From Cohnella luojiensis (GTDB taxonomy: Bacteria; Bacillota; Bacilli; Paenibacillales; Paenibacillaceae), in assembly GCF_004564235.1 (NCBI RefSeq), contig NZ_SOMN01000002.1, forward strand, positions 62,001 to 126,000: a stretch of 64,000 bases of DNA. Reading direction: 5' to 3'. Both the position numbers and the translations under genes were made by a program. Shown piece by piece: positions 24,929 to 32,952 of the stretch; the stretch's first letter is position 1, and each line of letters begins with the position of its first letter. Under the pieces are notes generated by a model. That model saw nothing but the letters and a program-made list of their open reading frames with translations, had not been told where the DNA came from and searched no databases.

Positions 24929-26542
24929 ATGTACAAGGTCATCTTGATCGACGATGAGGACGAGGTCAGGGAAGGCATGAAATACAAAACTCAGTGGGCG
25001 GAATGCGGCTTCGAGCTGGTCGGGGACTTCGAAAACGGGCGCGACGCGTGGGACGCGATGGAGAGCCTTAAACCGGATGCCGTCATTACCGACATCTGCA
25101 TGCCTTTCATGGACGGCCTTGAGCTGACTCGTCGTATTTTCGAGAATTGCAGCGAAGTGAAAGTCGTCATCGTGACGGGGTACGAAGACTTCGATTATGC
25201 CAAGAGGGCCATCAAGCTTAAGGTTAACGACTATTTGCTTAAGCCGTTGAATTCGCAGGAGTTTACAAGCTTCCTTAAGCGGATGAAGGTCGAGCTGGAC
25301 GAAGATCGTTTCCGGAGAGATGATCTATCGAGATTGCAAAGCCAGCTCCATCAAAGTTTGCCGCTGTTGAAGGAGCAATTTCTCGAAAAGCTGGCAACCG
25401 GTTCAATGGGGCAGGAAGAGCGTGAGTTCGGCATGGAAAACTATCGATTGCGGTTAGCGGGTCCCGCGTACGTTGCCTTGATCGGAGATCTGGACGAGAA
25501 TCAGGGAGACGGTCCGAAGCTCTCCGATGCCGATAGGGAACTGCACCGATTCGGCGTATACAATATCATGCAAGAAATTATCGAGAAGGAGCATGGGGGC
25601 ATCGTATTCCGGACGCGGGAACATAAGATTGCGGCATTCTATTCCGCGCCTCACGATCAATTGGCTTTGCAAAGCCAAACGCTGGCAAAGCACGTCCGAC
25701 ATAGCGTGGAGAAATATTTGAAGCGCACGATATCTATCGGCATCGGCCGGCCCTGCGAGGAGACGCGGCGATTGCCGCAGACTTTTCAGGAAGCGCTTTC
25801 GGCCCTAGACTACCGGTTCATGCTGGGGGCTAACCAAACCTTGTCCATTCAGGACGTGGAGTTTGGAAGCGCAGCGGACGTGAGCGTCCACGATAACGAT
25901 TGGGAGAAAAGAATGGTCAGCGCCATGCGCACCGGAAGCAAATCTTGCGTTTCCAAGGCGCTTCAAACCGGATTCGACGATCTTAGGACCTCGGGGACGA
26001 CGGCAGACAAGGGATACGGAGTCATTCATAAGCTGCTTGTCGCGCTGATGAACTGGATCTCCGAGACCGGGTTAAATCAAGAGTCGGGAATCGAAGATGA
26101 AGTATTCGCTCAAATCCAAGCAATGAAAACCTTGGATGCGATCCAGACTAGACTGGAACAAGAGTGCGACCGGATCTTAACGGACTTGTCAGCAAAGCGC
26201 TCCAATGTAACGCTAACCCAGATGCGGCAAGCGGAGAAATTCATCCAAGATAACTACATGAACGAAGAGTTGAGCTTAAACGACGTCTGCAATCATCTGT
26301 ATATGAGCATTAGCTACTTCAGTACTTTGTTTAAGCAACATACCGGCGTGACCTTCATTGAATACGTAACGAGGACGAGGATCGAACAGGCGAAGCAATT
26401 GCTAGCGGTCACTTCCCATAAGACGTACGAAATCGCGCAAAGAGTCGGCTATGGCGATCCCCATTATTTCAGCGTTATTTTCAAGCGGCAGACGGGTACG
26501 ACACCGAAGGAATATCGAACTCTGCATAAGGGGATTTCTTGA
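24929..26542 (+). CDS. Two-component response regulator, receiver plus AraC-type DNA-binding domain (YesN type)
   Basis: The protein has 537 residues. The receiver domain (residues 1-120) has the acidic pocket IDDEDEV, the phospho-Asp region DAVITDICMPFMDG and the Lys in VNDYLLKPLNSQEF. A central linker of about 290 residues follows, then two AraC helix-turn-helix units (NEELSLNDVCNHLYMSISYF; HKTYEIAQRVGYGDPHYFSV) at the C-terminus. Such YesN-type regulators act with YesM/LytS-type kinases on sugar-transport genes. The gene lies just after the sugar transporter and overlaps the kinase start by one base, so its target is probably the operon at 21239. Confidence 0.92.
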   Translation: MYKVILIDDEDEVREGMKYKTQWAECGFELVGDFENGRDAWDAMESLKPDAVITDICMPFMDGLELTRRIFENCSEVKVVIVTGYEDFDYAKRAIKLKVNDYLLKPLNSQEFTSFLKRMKVELDEDRFRRDDLSRLQSQLHQSLPLLKEQFLEKLATGSMGQEEREFGMENYRLRLAGPAYVALIGDLDENQGDGPKLSDADRELHRFGVYNIMQEIIEKEHGGIVFRTREHKIAAFYSAPHDQLALQSQTLAKHVRHSVEKYLKRTISIGIGRPCEETRRLPQTFQEALSALDYRFMLGANQTLSIQDVEFGSAADVSVHDNDWEKRMVSAMRTGSKSCVSKALQTGFDDLRTSGTTADKGYGVIHKLLVALMNWISETGLNQESGIEDEVFAQIQAMKTLDAIQTRLEQECDRILTDLSAKRSNVTLTQMRQAEKFIQDNYMNEELSLNDVCNHLYMSISYFSTLFKQHTGVTFIEYVTRTRIEQAKQLLAVTSHKTYEIAQRVGYGDPHYFSVIFKRQTGTTPKEYRTLHKGIS

Positions 26543-26543
26543 G

Positions 26544-28304
26544 ATGAGATCTTGGCAGCCGTTCCGGTTCAAGAGCATTCATACGAGCATCGCCATCGCT
26601 TTCTCCTGCCTCATTCTGGCGATGACGGCATTGCTGACCTACAATTCGTACCGGCTCTCGGAAGAAGCCGTGACGGACAATGCCGAAACCTATACCGAGC
26701 AGCTGATCGACCAAGTGAATGCGAATGTCCAAACCTATCTGGATAACATGGTCAGCATCTCTTCGTTGGTCATGAGCAACAGCGAGCTGGAAAAGGCGGC
26801 AGCGCTCCGCGACCTTCATTCCCCGGAAGCATTCGTCCTCGAGGAGGGGATAGGGAAATTTTTCCGTTCGGTCGTCAGATCGAGGGAAGATATCGCCACG
26901 ATCTTGTTCGCCGGAGCCAACGGCAATGTCCTATCCGACAGGGAACAGCCGGAGTATAAGCCCGTGGACGACTTGACCCGTCAGGATTGGTACCGGAATG
27001 CGGTGGAGGCTCAAGGGAAAGTCGTAATCAGCTCCTCCCATGTCCAGTATTTATATTTAAGAGAATATAGATGGGTCGTTTCGATCAGCAGGCAGCTTGG
27101 CGAACCCGGGAAACCCGGAAGCGGAGTGCTGATGGTCGATCTAAATCTGAACGTCATTAACAACCTGTGCAAACAAATCGAGCTTGGCAATCGCGGTTAC
27201 GTGTTCATTCTCGATCCGGCAGGAGATTTGATCTATCATCCCCAGCAGCAGCTCCTGTACAGCCGGCTCAAATCCGAGGCGATCCCGACCTTGCTGGCGA
27301 CGAAGGATAGCTCTATCCCGATTCAAGAGAACGGCGACCGTAAAATATACACGATCCGCACGAACGAATTCGGCTGGAAGGTCATTGGCGTTACTTATCC
27401 GGACGAGCTGGTCGGCAATAAGCGGGAAATCCGCACGACCTCGGTGCTGGCGGGCATTCTTTTCCTCATCGTGGCGTTATCCATTTCCATATTCCTTTCC
27501 TTTAGGCTAACGAAACCCATCAAGCGGCTTGAAAGCCTTATGAAAAAAGTGGAGAAAGGCGACTTCAATACCCGCGTAGAGGTAGAATCGACGGACGAAA
27601 TCGGCAAGCTGTCCCGTTCGTTTAACTTGATGATCGGCAAGATCAAGGATCTCATGGGCCAGATCGTCGAGGAGCAGGAGATGAAGCGGATTAGCGAGCT
27701 GAAGGCGATGCAGGCGCAGATTCATCCCCATTTTCTGTACAATACGCTGGACTCGATCATCTGGATGGCGGAGATGGGGAAGATGGAAGAGGTCGTGAAG
27801 ATGACGAGCGCGCTTGCCAAGCTGTTCCGTTCCAGCATAAGCAAAGGCGACGGGCTTGTCCCGATCGAAGTGGAGCTGGAGCATATTCGCAACTATTTAA
27901 CCATCCAGAACATTCGTTATAAAAACAAATTCACCTACGTGATCGATGTGGACCCGAGCCTTTACGATTGCAAGACATTGAAGATCGTTCTTCAGCCCTT
28001 AGTTGAAAATGCGATTTATCACGGGTTGAAGCAACAGGCCGTCATTGGGCATCTGTCGATAACCGGGCGGCGGGAAAATGGTACGATCGTACTGCAGGTT
28101 ATTGACGACGGCGTTGGCATGAGCGAAGAGCAGGTGCATGCATTGACCGACCGATTGCGTCAGAGCGAAGGCGGCAAAGGAGTCGGGTTGCAGAACGTAA
28201 ACCATCGGATCGGACTCTATTTCGGAGATTGTTACGGTCTAGAGATTCGGAGCGAGCCGGAAGAAGGCACGAGCGTAACGCTTCGGATACCGGAAATACG
28301 CTAA
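26544..28304 (+). CDS. Sensor histidine kinase, HPHFLYN (YesM/LytS-like) type
   Basis: The protein has 586 residues. Two membrane spans (about 12-35 and 295-320) enclose an extracytoplasmic dCache-like region of about 260 residues. A HAMP domain follows (LTKPIKRLESLMKKVEKGDF), then the His_kinase domain with IHPHFLYNTLDSIIWMAEMG (phosphorylated His) and the ATPase motifs PLVENAIYHGLKQ and DDGVGMSEEQV, then GVGLQNVNHRIGLYFG. Such kinases respond to sugars, sometimes through a partner binding protein. The next gene is such a candidate partner. AAGGGG lies upstream of the ATG. Confidence 0.93.
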   Translation: MRSWQPFRFKSIHTSIAIAFSCLILAMTALLTYNSYRLSEEAVTDNAETYTEQLIDQVNANVQTYLDNMVSISSLVMSNSELEKAAALRDLHSPEAFVLEEGIGKFFRSVVRSREDIATILFAGANGNVLSDREQPEYKPVDDLTRQDWYRNAVEAQGKVVISSSHVQYLYLREYRWVVSISRQLGEPGKPGSGVLMVDLNLNVINNLCKQIELGNRGYVFILDPAGDLIYHPQQQLLYSRLKSEAIPTLLATKDSSIPIQENGDRKIYTIRTNEFGWKVIGVTYPDELVGNKREIRTTSVLAGILFLIVALSISIFLSFRLTKPIKRLESLMKKVEKGDFNTRVEVESTDEIGKLSRSFNLMIGKIKDLMGQIVEEQEMKRISELKAMQAQIHPHFLYNTLDSIIWMAEMGKMEEVVKMTSALAKLFRSSISKGDGLVPIEVELEHIRNYLTIQNIRYKNKFTYVIDVDPSLYDCKTLKIVLQPLVENAIYHGLKQQAVIGHLSITGRRENGTIVLQVIDDGVGMSEEQVHALTDRLRQSEGGKGVGLQNVNHRIGLYFGDCYGLEIRSEPEEGTSVTLRIPEIR

Positions 28305-28313
28305 GGAGGAACG

Positions 28314-29303
28314 ATGGTCATGCGAAAAATCATCATCGGATGCGTAGCGGCTGTTGTTCTGGCATCGGGCATCGGAGCTCTCTATGCATTCGTGTCCAAT
28401 CCATGGACGGAGAAGGATAAGCCGATCCTGTTCGTGCCGAAGACGGTCGACGGACGAATCGATTTCTGGCAGGTGCTCGGGCAAGGGGTGCACATGGCGG
28501 CAAAGGAGTTCGGCGAGCAGGTTCAAACGGTCGGCACGGTGGCGGAATCCGATATTAGCGGGCAAATCGCTTTGCTCGAGAAGGCGATCGAGGAACGTCC
28601 GAAAGCGATCGTCATGGCCGCTTCGGATTATAACCAGCTCGTTCCCGTTGCCCGGAAAATTCGTTCCGCGGGCATTCCGCTTATTACGGTGGATTCCGGA
28701 TTGAACGGCGGAATCTCCGCCAGCTTCATCGCGACGGACAATTACAAAGCCGGTAAGCAAGCCGGCCAATCGATGGCGCAAGGGCTGGACGAGAGCGCGC
28801 GGATCGCCATCGTCAGCTTCGTCAAAGGCTCCACGCCGGCAATGGAGCGCGAGAGAGGCGTACGGGATCAACTTAAGGAATCGGGTATGGAATCGGTGCT
28901 GGAGGAAACCTATTATTCCGATGCCTCCGAGTCGAAGGCTTACGAGATCGTCAAGCAGCTGCTCCGGGATAAGCCGGATTTGGACGGCATCGTATGCTTA
29001 AACGAACCGACGACGGTGGGAGCGGCGAAGGCGGTTAAGGAGCTCTTGGCAGGGGAACGCCCCAAGATGGTAGGGTTTGACAGCTCTACCGACGAGATCG
29101 CATTCTTAGAGGAAGATATCATCCAAGCGATCGTCGTGCAGAAGCCTTTCAATATGGGATATTTGGCGGTTCGCGTGGCAGTGGACGTGACGAAGGGCAG
29201 AGAAGTCGAGACCTTGATAGATACGGGGTCGGAAGTGATCACCAAGATGAACATGTACACGAAAGAAAATCAAAAGCTGCTGTTTCCTTTTGAAGGACAA
29301 TGA
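28314..29303 (+). CDS. Membrane-anchored sugar-binding protein, probable sensory partner of the histidine kinase
   Basis: The protein has 329 residues. Residues 4-28 are a hydrophobic segment (IIIGCVAAVVLASGIGALYAF) with no usable lipobox, so it should stay as a membrane-anchored extracellular protein. The remainder is a type I periplasmic-binding fold (VDGRIDFWQVLGQGVHMAAK, ITVDSGLNGGISASFIATDN, IVCLNEPTTVGAAKAVKELL, MVGFDSSTDEIAFLEEDIIQ). It is clearly related to the transporter's binding protein at 23831 but lacks its own permease. It follows the kinase by 9 bases. Comparable arrangements (XylFII with LytS and YesN in clostridia) use such a protein as the sugar receptor; that is the inference here. 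Confidence 0.85.
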   Translation: MVMRKIIIGCVAAVVLASGIGALYAFVSNPWTEKDKPILFVPKTVDGRIDFWQVLGQGVHMAAKEFGEQVQTVGTVAESDISGQIALLEKAIEERPKAIVMAASDYNQLVPVARKIRSAGIPLITVDSGLNGGISASFIATDNYKAGKQAGQSMAQGLDESARIAIVSFVKGSTPAMERERGVRDQLKESGMESVLEETYYSDASESKAYEIVKQLLRDKPDLDGIVCLNEPTTVGAAKAVKELLAGERPKMVGFDSSTDEIAFLEEDIIQAIVVQKPFNMGYLAVRVAVDVTKGREVETLIDTGSEVITKMNMYTKENQKLLFPFEGQ

Positions 29304-29343
29304 ATTAAGGTATGATGGGAGAAAAACTTCTAGGGAGATTGTC

Positions 29344-30024
29344 ATGAGCGAAATCAAGAAAGCAACTGTCGTGCCTCAAGCCGTTATTTTTGATTTGGAC
29401 GGAACGTTGTTCCAAACCGAGACGTTATTGGAAACGGTACACCGGCGGGTGTTCGAGACGCTTCGTTCCGAGGGACTTTATTTACAGCCGCTGCCTCCAA
29501 TAGATTCGCTGCTAGGTTCTTTGGGAATGATTCTGTCGGATATTTGGAATAGAGTAATGCCGGACGGATCTCCGGCGGCGCATGAGCGGGCTAATGTTCT
29601 GATGCTGCAGTACGAGATGGAAGAATTGGCGTCGGGACGCGGTCATCTGTATCCGGGCGTAATCGATACGTTGAGGGAGTTGCGCGATCGGGGAATCCGG
29701 TTATTCATTGCCAGCAACGGGCTGGAAGAGTACGTGAAGGGCGTGCCCGCGGTCAAAGGAATCAGCGATTGGTTCGAAGGAACGTATAGCGCCGGTGAAT
29801 TCTCGACGACTACGAAGGTGGATTTGGTCCGCCGGTTACTCGATACTTTCGGCGTGGACAACGCGTGGATGGTGGGAGATCGCTCGTCCGATGTGGAAGC
29901 CGGCAAAAGAAACGGTTTATTCGTCGTCGGTTGCGATTACGCGGGGTTCCGCCGGGAAGGCGAGCTAGACGGCTCGGATGCCGTCATCCGGTCGTTCCCG
30001 GAGCTATTAAAGCTGTTGCCTTAG
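29344..30024 (+). CDS. HAD-superfamily phosphatase
   Basis: The protein has 226 residues. Motif I is VIFDLDGTLFQTET (catalytic Asp-x-Asp), motif II is LFIASNG, motif III includes the Lys in TTTKVDLVRRLL and motif IV is AWMVGDRSSDVEAGKRNG. This is the beta-phosphoglucomutase/phosphoglycolate phosphatase subgroup with a helical cap inserted after motif I. The substrate is unknown. AGGGAG is placed 6 bases before the ATG; a longer frame from 29290 lacks a ribosome site. Two repeat arrays follow the stop codon. Confidence 0.85.
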   Translation: MSEIKKATVVPQAVIFDLDGTLFQTETLLETVHRRVFETLRSEGLYLQPLPPIDSLLGSLGMILSDIWNRVMPDGSPAAHERANVLMLQYEMEELASGRGHLYPGVIDTLRELRDRGIRLFIASNGLEEYVKGVPAVKGISDWFEGTYSAGEFSTTTKVDLVRRLLDTFGVDNAWMVGDRSSDVEAGKRNGLFVVGCDYAGFRREGELDGSDAVIRSFPELLKLLP

Positions 30025-30048
30025 GGACCTGCGTTCCTTTCAGTTGCA

Positions 30049-30233
30049 CGCTCCGCTCAATGTCGCAAAATGCGACTATGGCGAGGGCAAACCAACCCGA
30101 ACTCCGCTCAATGTCGCAAAATGCGACTAAGGCGAGGGAAAACCAACCTGAACTCCGCCCATTGTCGCAAAATGCGACTAAGGTGAGGGCAAACCAACCT
30201 GAACTCCGCTCATTGTCGCAAAATGCGACTAAT
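30049..30233. repeat. Array B: four tandem 51-bp units with an internal inverted repeat
   Basis: CTCCGC blocks start at 30051, 30102, 30153 and 30204, each 51 bases apart. Every unit contains GTCGCAAAATGCGAC (first copy 30062-30076), an inverted repeat with 6-bp arms around AAA. The linker of copy 3 reads AACTCCGCCCATTGT, close to the linker in array E. The array follows the HAD gene by about 25 bases and runs directly into array F, which has a different unit. It is in a convergent gap between HAD (plus) and a yheCD operon (minus). Confidence 0.97.
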
Positions 30234-30236
30234 GGT

Positions 30237-30492
30237 GCCTGAGCAACAACCAAGGCCAAGAAAGTACCTTCGCGGCAAGCGCGGTGACGCCTGAGCAACA
30301 ACCAAGGCCAAGAAAATGCCTTCGCGACACGCGCGATGGGAGCCAAGGCACCACCAAGGCCAAGAAAGTACCTTCGCGGCAAGCGCGGTGACGCCTGAGC
30401 AACAACCAAGGCCAAGAAAATGCCTTCGCGACACGCGCGATGGGCGCCATGGCACCACCAAGGCCAAAAAAGTGCCTTCGCGGCACGGGCGA
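30237..30492. repeat. Array F: five tandem 52-bp units alternating between two forms
   Basis: CAAGGCC occurs at 30251, 30303, 30355, 30407 and 30459, each 52 bases apart. Copies 1 and 3 are near-identical, and so are 2 and 4, so the larger unit is 104 bp. Each has a TCGCG/CGCGA-type inverted repeat (first at 30270; copy 2 is TCGCG ACACG CGCGA). The first hairpin of F lies 55 bases after the last of array B. A 52-base period cannot keep a reading frame, which argues against a coding repeat. Confidence 0.96.
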
Positions 30493-30513
30493 GTGACACC
30501 GATAAAACGACCG

Positions 30514-30546
30514 AAGGGATATCCCCGACTGAAGGGGATATCCCTT
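30514..30546. terminator. Perfect 13-bp dyad, probable bidirectional terminator
   Basis: AAGGGATATCCCC (30514-30526) pairs with GGGGATATCCCTT (30534-30546) around a 7-base loop. It lies between array F and the 3' end of the minus-strand yheCD operon. T-richness is modest on both sides (TTATTCC on the plus strand; TTCGGTCGTTTT on the minus strand), so it may serve both directions. Confidence 0.7.
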
Positions 30547-30557
30547 ATTCCACTTAC

Positions 30558-31754
30558 CTAATCCGAGGAGGCGTGCCCATATTCGGCAATCAATTCGGAC
30601 AATTGGCGCTGATCCATATCCGTGCTAATGTTCGATGTTGCCTTCAAGCTGCGGGATTCCTTCTTCTGACGGTAGGACCAGAGTGCGTACTCGATCGGAC
30701 GCACGATGGCTTTGCGATAGACATCACGCTCGCCGGCTCGCTTGAATACCTCGCGGGAAGGCTTCGGATTGACCTCGAGAAGCCACACCTTCCCTCTTCT
30801 GTCGATCGCAAGATCAAGCGCCAATTCGCATAAAGCTCCATATGCGCCATCGAGATGGCGAGCGACGCTAATGCCGAATTTCTCCGCCGTTTCCCGGATT
30901 TGAGTGATCGTCTCGTCGCTTCCGATCCATTGCCGGAGAAGCGAATTCATGGTTGCAGCCTCTCCTCCGCCATGCAGGTTGGAGGTAATGCTGCGGAATG
31001 GCCCCACCCGTCCGGCACACCCCGTTACCTCCCATGAACCCGAGCCGTTTTTCTGCACAAGCATTCTGTAATCGTGGATCCTGCCGCTAGGCAGTTTGAT
31101 GTTCAGCCCTTGCTGAACGATGTAACGATCGCCATGCATATCCCAACTGCTTAAGGCAGAGGAGAGGCTGCTTCTCGATACGTGCCTAGGCTGAACGATT
31201 TTGCGCGAATGATTCCGCCCTTGCAACAGCAGCGTGCCGTCTTTTCGCCTGTCGATGCGAAGGATGCCCCGACCTCCTGTCCCGTTAATCGGTTTTAAAT
31301 AAACGGTAGGGAATTTCTTAAGCAGCATCGCGACGTCTTCCGATGATTGATAGAGTTTCGTAATCGGCAGATGAGAGCGGAATGCCGGTACTTTGCCAAG
31401 TGTGCGATAGATGGTCCATTTGTTGCGAAGAGGGCGGTTGAGGAACAGTAGATGAGAGTAACGTTTCCGGAAAGCAAGGAGTTGCTGGAAGCGGTAGCTT
31501 TTTTGGATTCTGCAACGATCGTAGACGACGTTCGGAAAGCGTACCCAACGCCTGCCCCATTTTTTCGTATCCGAGTTATATACCATCGCGTGAATTTTCC
31601 CGCTTCTATCCTCAACGTCTTGAGGCGTGAAGACGAATACGGATATTCCGATTCGTTTTCCCGCCCTTATCATTTTTTCGTAAACCGGTCGTTCCTCTAA
31701 AACTTTGGACTCATTCAAGTATAAGGTAAGAATGCCAAGTACGGGCTGTGCCAA
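30558..31754 (-). CDS. YheC/YheD-family ATP-grasp protein, spore-coat associated (copy 1, last of operon)
   Basis: The protein has 398 residues. It starts with the family's N-terminal domain (VLGILTLYLNE, ISVFVFTPQDVED, RFPNVVYDR) and has the ATP-grasp core from about residue 145: TVYLKPINGTGGRGILRI, YIVQQGLNIKLPSGRIHDYR, SNLHGGGEAATM and the metal site CELALDLAIDRRGKVWLLEV followed by NPKP. Bacillus YheD is an endospore coat-associated protein. It is separated from copy 2 by 28 bases, the only non-overlapping junction in the operon. ATP-grasp enzymes join a carboxylate to an amine or thiol; the substrates here are unknown. Confidence 0.88.
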   Translation of the reverse strand: MAQPVLGILTLYLNESKVLEERPVYEKMIRAGKRIGISVFVFTPQDVEDRSGKIHAMVYNSDTKKWGRRWVRFPNVVYDRCRIQKSYRFQQLLAFRKRYSHLLFLNRPLRNKWTIYRTLGKVPAFRSHLPITKLYQSSEDVAMLLKKFPTVYLKPINGTGGRGILRIDRRKDGTLLLQGRNHSRKIVQPRHVSRSSLSSALSSWDMHGDRYIVQQGLNIKLPSGRIHDYRMLVQKNGSGSWEVTGCAGRVGPFRSITSNLHGGGEAATMNSLLRQWIGSDETITQIRETAEKFGISVARHLDGAYGALCELALDLAIDRRGKVWLLEVNPKPSREVFKRAGERDVYRKAIVRPIEYALWSYRQKKESRSLKATSNISTDMDQRQLSELIAEYGHASSD

Positions 31755-31782
31755 AATGCAGTCACCTCCGCGCCGTTCACGT

Positions 31783-32952
31783 TCACGTGGCGACGCCTCC
31801 CTTGTTCTCTAGCTTGGAACGGTGCAAATACAGGCTGTACTGAAATATCCGCTCCAAAGATTTATTCCGAATGTGCGGCTCGTCGAATTTCATCGGTTTG
31901 GAGTTCGCTTCGAAGAACCATACGTGTCCGGTCGTATCCACGCCAAGATCCATCGACATTTCACACATGCGATATTGAGCTGAGCGCTCGATCTGTCTGG
32001 CCAACGTAATCGTCGTGTTACGCACTTTCCCCAGGACTTTGCCCGTCTTTTCCTTACCGAATATGGATAAGAGCAGCTTCTCGGGGTCGTCGATGTAACC
32101 TCCGCGCGGCACATGAGTCGTGATGCTGGAATCGCCCGCAACTCGCGCTCCGATGCCTGATAACTCCCATTGCCCGAATCCGTTTTTCTGCACGAGCGCC
32201 CTCAAGTCGAAGGGACGGCTGTTCACCGCTGCAAGCGTTATTCCTTGCTGGGCGATATAAGGCTCTCCCAGGACGGCGGATTGCTTAACCACGCGATCCC
32301 ACAATCGCTTCATCGTCCCGGACCGGTACGTCCGGCTTCCTTTCTCCTCTTGAATCTGCAAACGATAGGGTAATCTCTTCTCCGGCTGCACCATCACGGT
32401 CATGATCCCGACGCCGGCTTTGCCTCTTACAGGCTTCAGATAGAGTAAACGATGTTTCTTCAGAAGCGTTGCAAGAATGACCGGATCCGTCAATCTCTTC
32501 GTCTCCGGAATGTAAGATTTGGTTGACTTATTCTCGTTTAACCATTGAAATAAAGACCATTTATTGAAGAAGCGACGGTTGAACAGTCGGATATCGGGTT
32601 GATTTGATAAGGCGGCTAGTTTTTTTTTCACCCGCGGCAGCCTTTCATCTTCTCGTTGAGGAATCCTGTTGTACACGATGTTCGGGCGTGGAAACCACGA
32701 CTGCACCCAAGTTTCGTCGTCTTTGCGAAACGTATAACCAAGTACTCGCGCCGCTTGAAGCTTCAGGTTCTTGACCGTGATGACGTATGTGGTGATGCCC
32801 ATCTGCTGGCCCGTGTTGATCAAGTCGACGAAGTTGCTGCGATTGCCCCGGAAAAATTGGATGTCGTCTTCGATGGTAAGAATCGCGACGACCGGTTTAT
32901 CGGCCGCCGCGTCCTCCACGTTCGGTTTCGGCAGGAGAGATTGTGGACTCAT
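31783..32952 (-). CDS. YheC/YheD-family ATP-grasp protein, spore-coat associated (copy 2)
   Basis: The protein has 389 residues. N-terminal domain: VVAILTIEDDIQFFRGNRSN, ITTYVITVKNLKL, PRPNIVYNRIPQRED. ATP-grasp core: LLYLKPVRGKAGVGIMTVMV, YIAQQGITLAAVNSRPFDLR, THVPRGGYIDDPEK and CEMSMDLGVDTTGHVWFFEA, then NSKP. It overlaps the stop of copy 3 by one base (TGATG), which indicates translational coupling; AGGAGG lies upstream. A TTG immediately before the ATG (32955) could also serve as the start. Confidence 0.88.
   Translation of the reverse strand: MSPQSLLPKPNVEDAAADKPVVAILTIEDDIQFFRGNRSNFVDLINTGQQMGITTYVITVKNLKLQAARVLGYTFRKDDETWVQSWFPRPNIVYNRIPQREDERLPRVKKKLAALSNQPDIRLFNRRFFNKWSLFQWLNENKSTKSYIPETKRLTDPVILATLLKKHRLLYLKPVRGKAGVGIMTVMVQPEKRLPYRLQIQEEKGSRTYRSGTMKRLWDRVVKQSAVLGEPYIAQQGITLAAVNSRPFDLRALVQKNGFGQWELSGIGARVAGDSSITTHVPRGGYIDDPEKLLLSIFGKEKTGKVLGKVRNTTITLARQIERSAQYRMCEMSMDLGVDTTGHVWFFEANSKPMKFDEPHIRNKSLERIFQYSLYLHRSKLENKGGVAT

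Noticed and set aside
29984..30499. Minus-strand frame of 171 residues across arrays B and F
   Set aside because: It is low-complexity, has no ribosome site, and crosses two unrelated arrays, one with a 52-bp period that breaks frame in real coding repeats.
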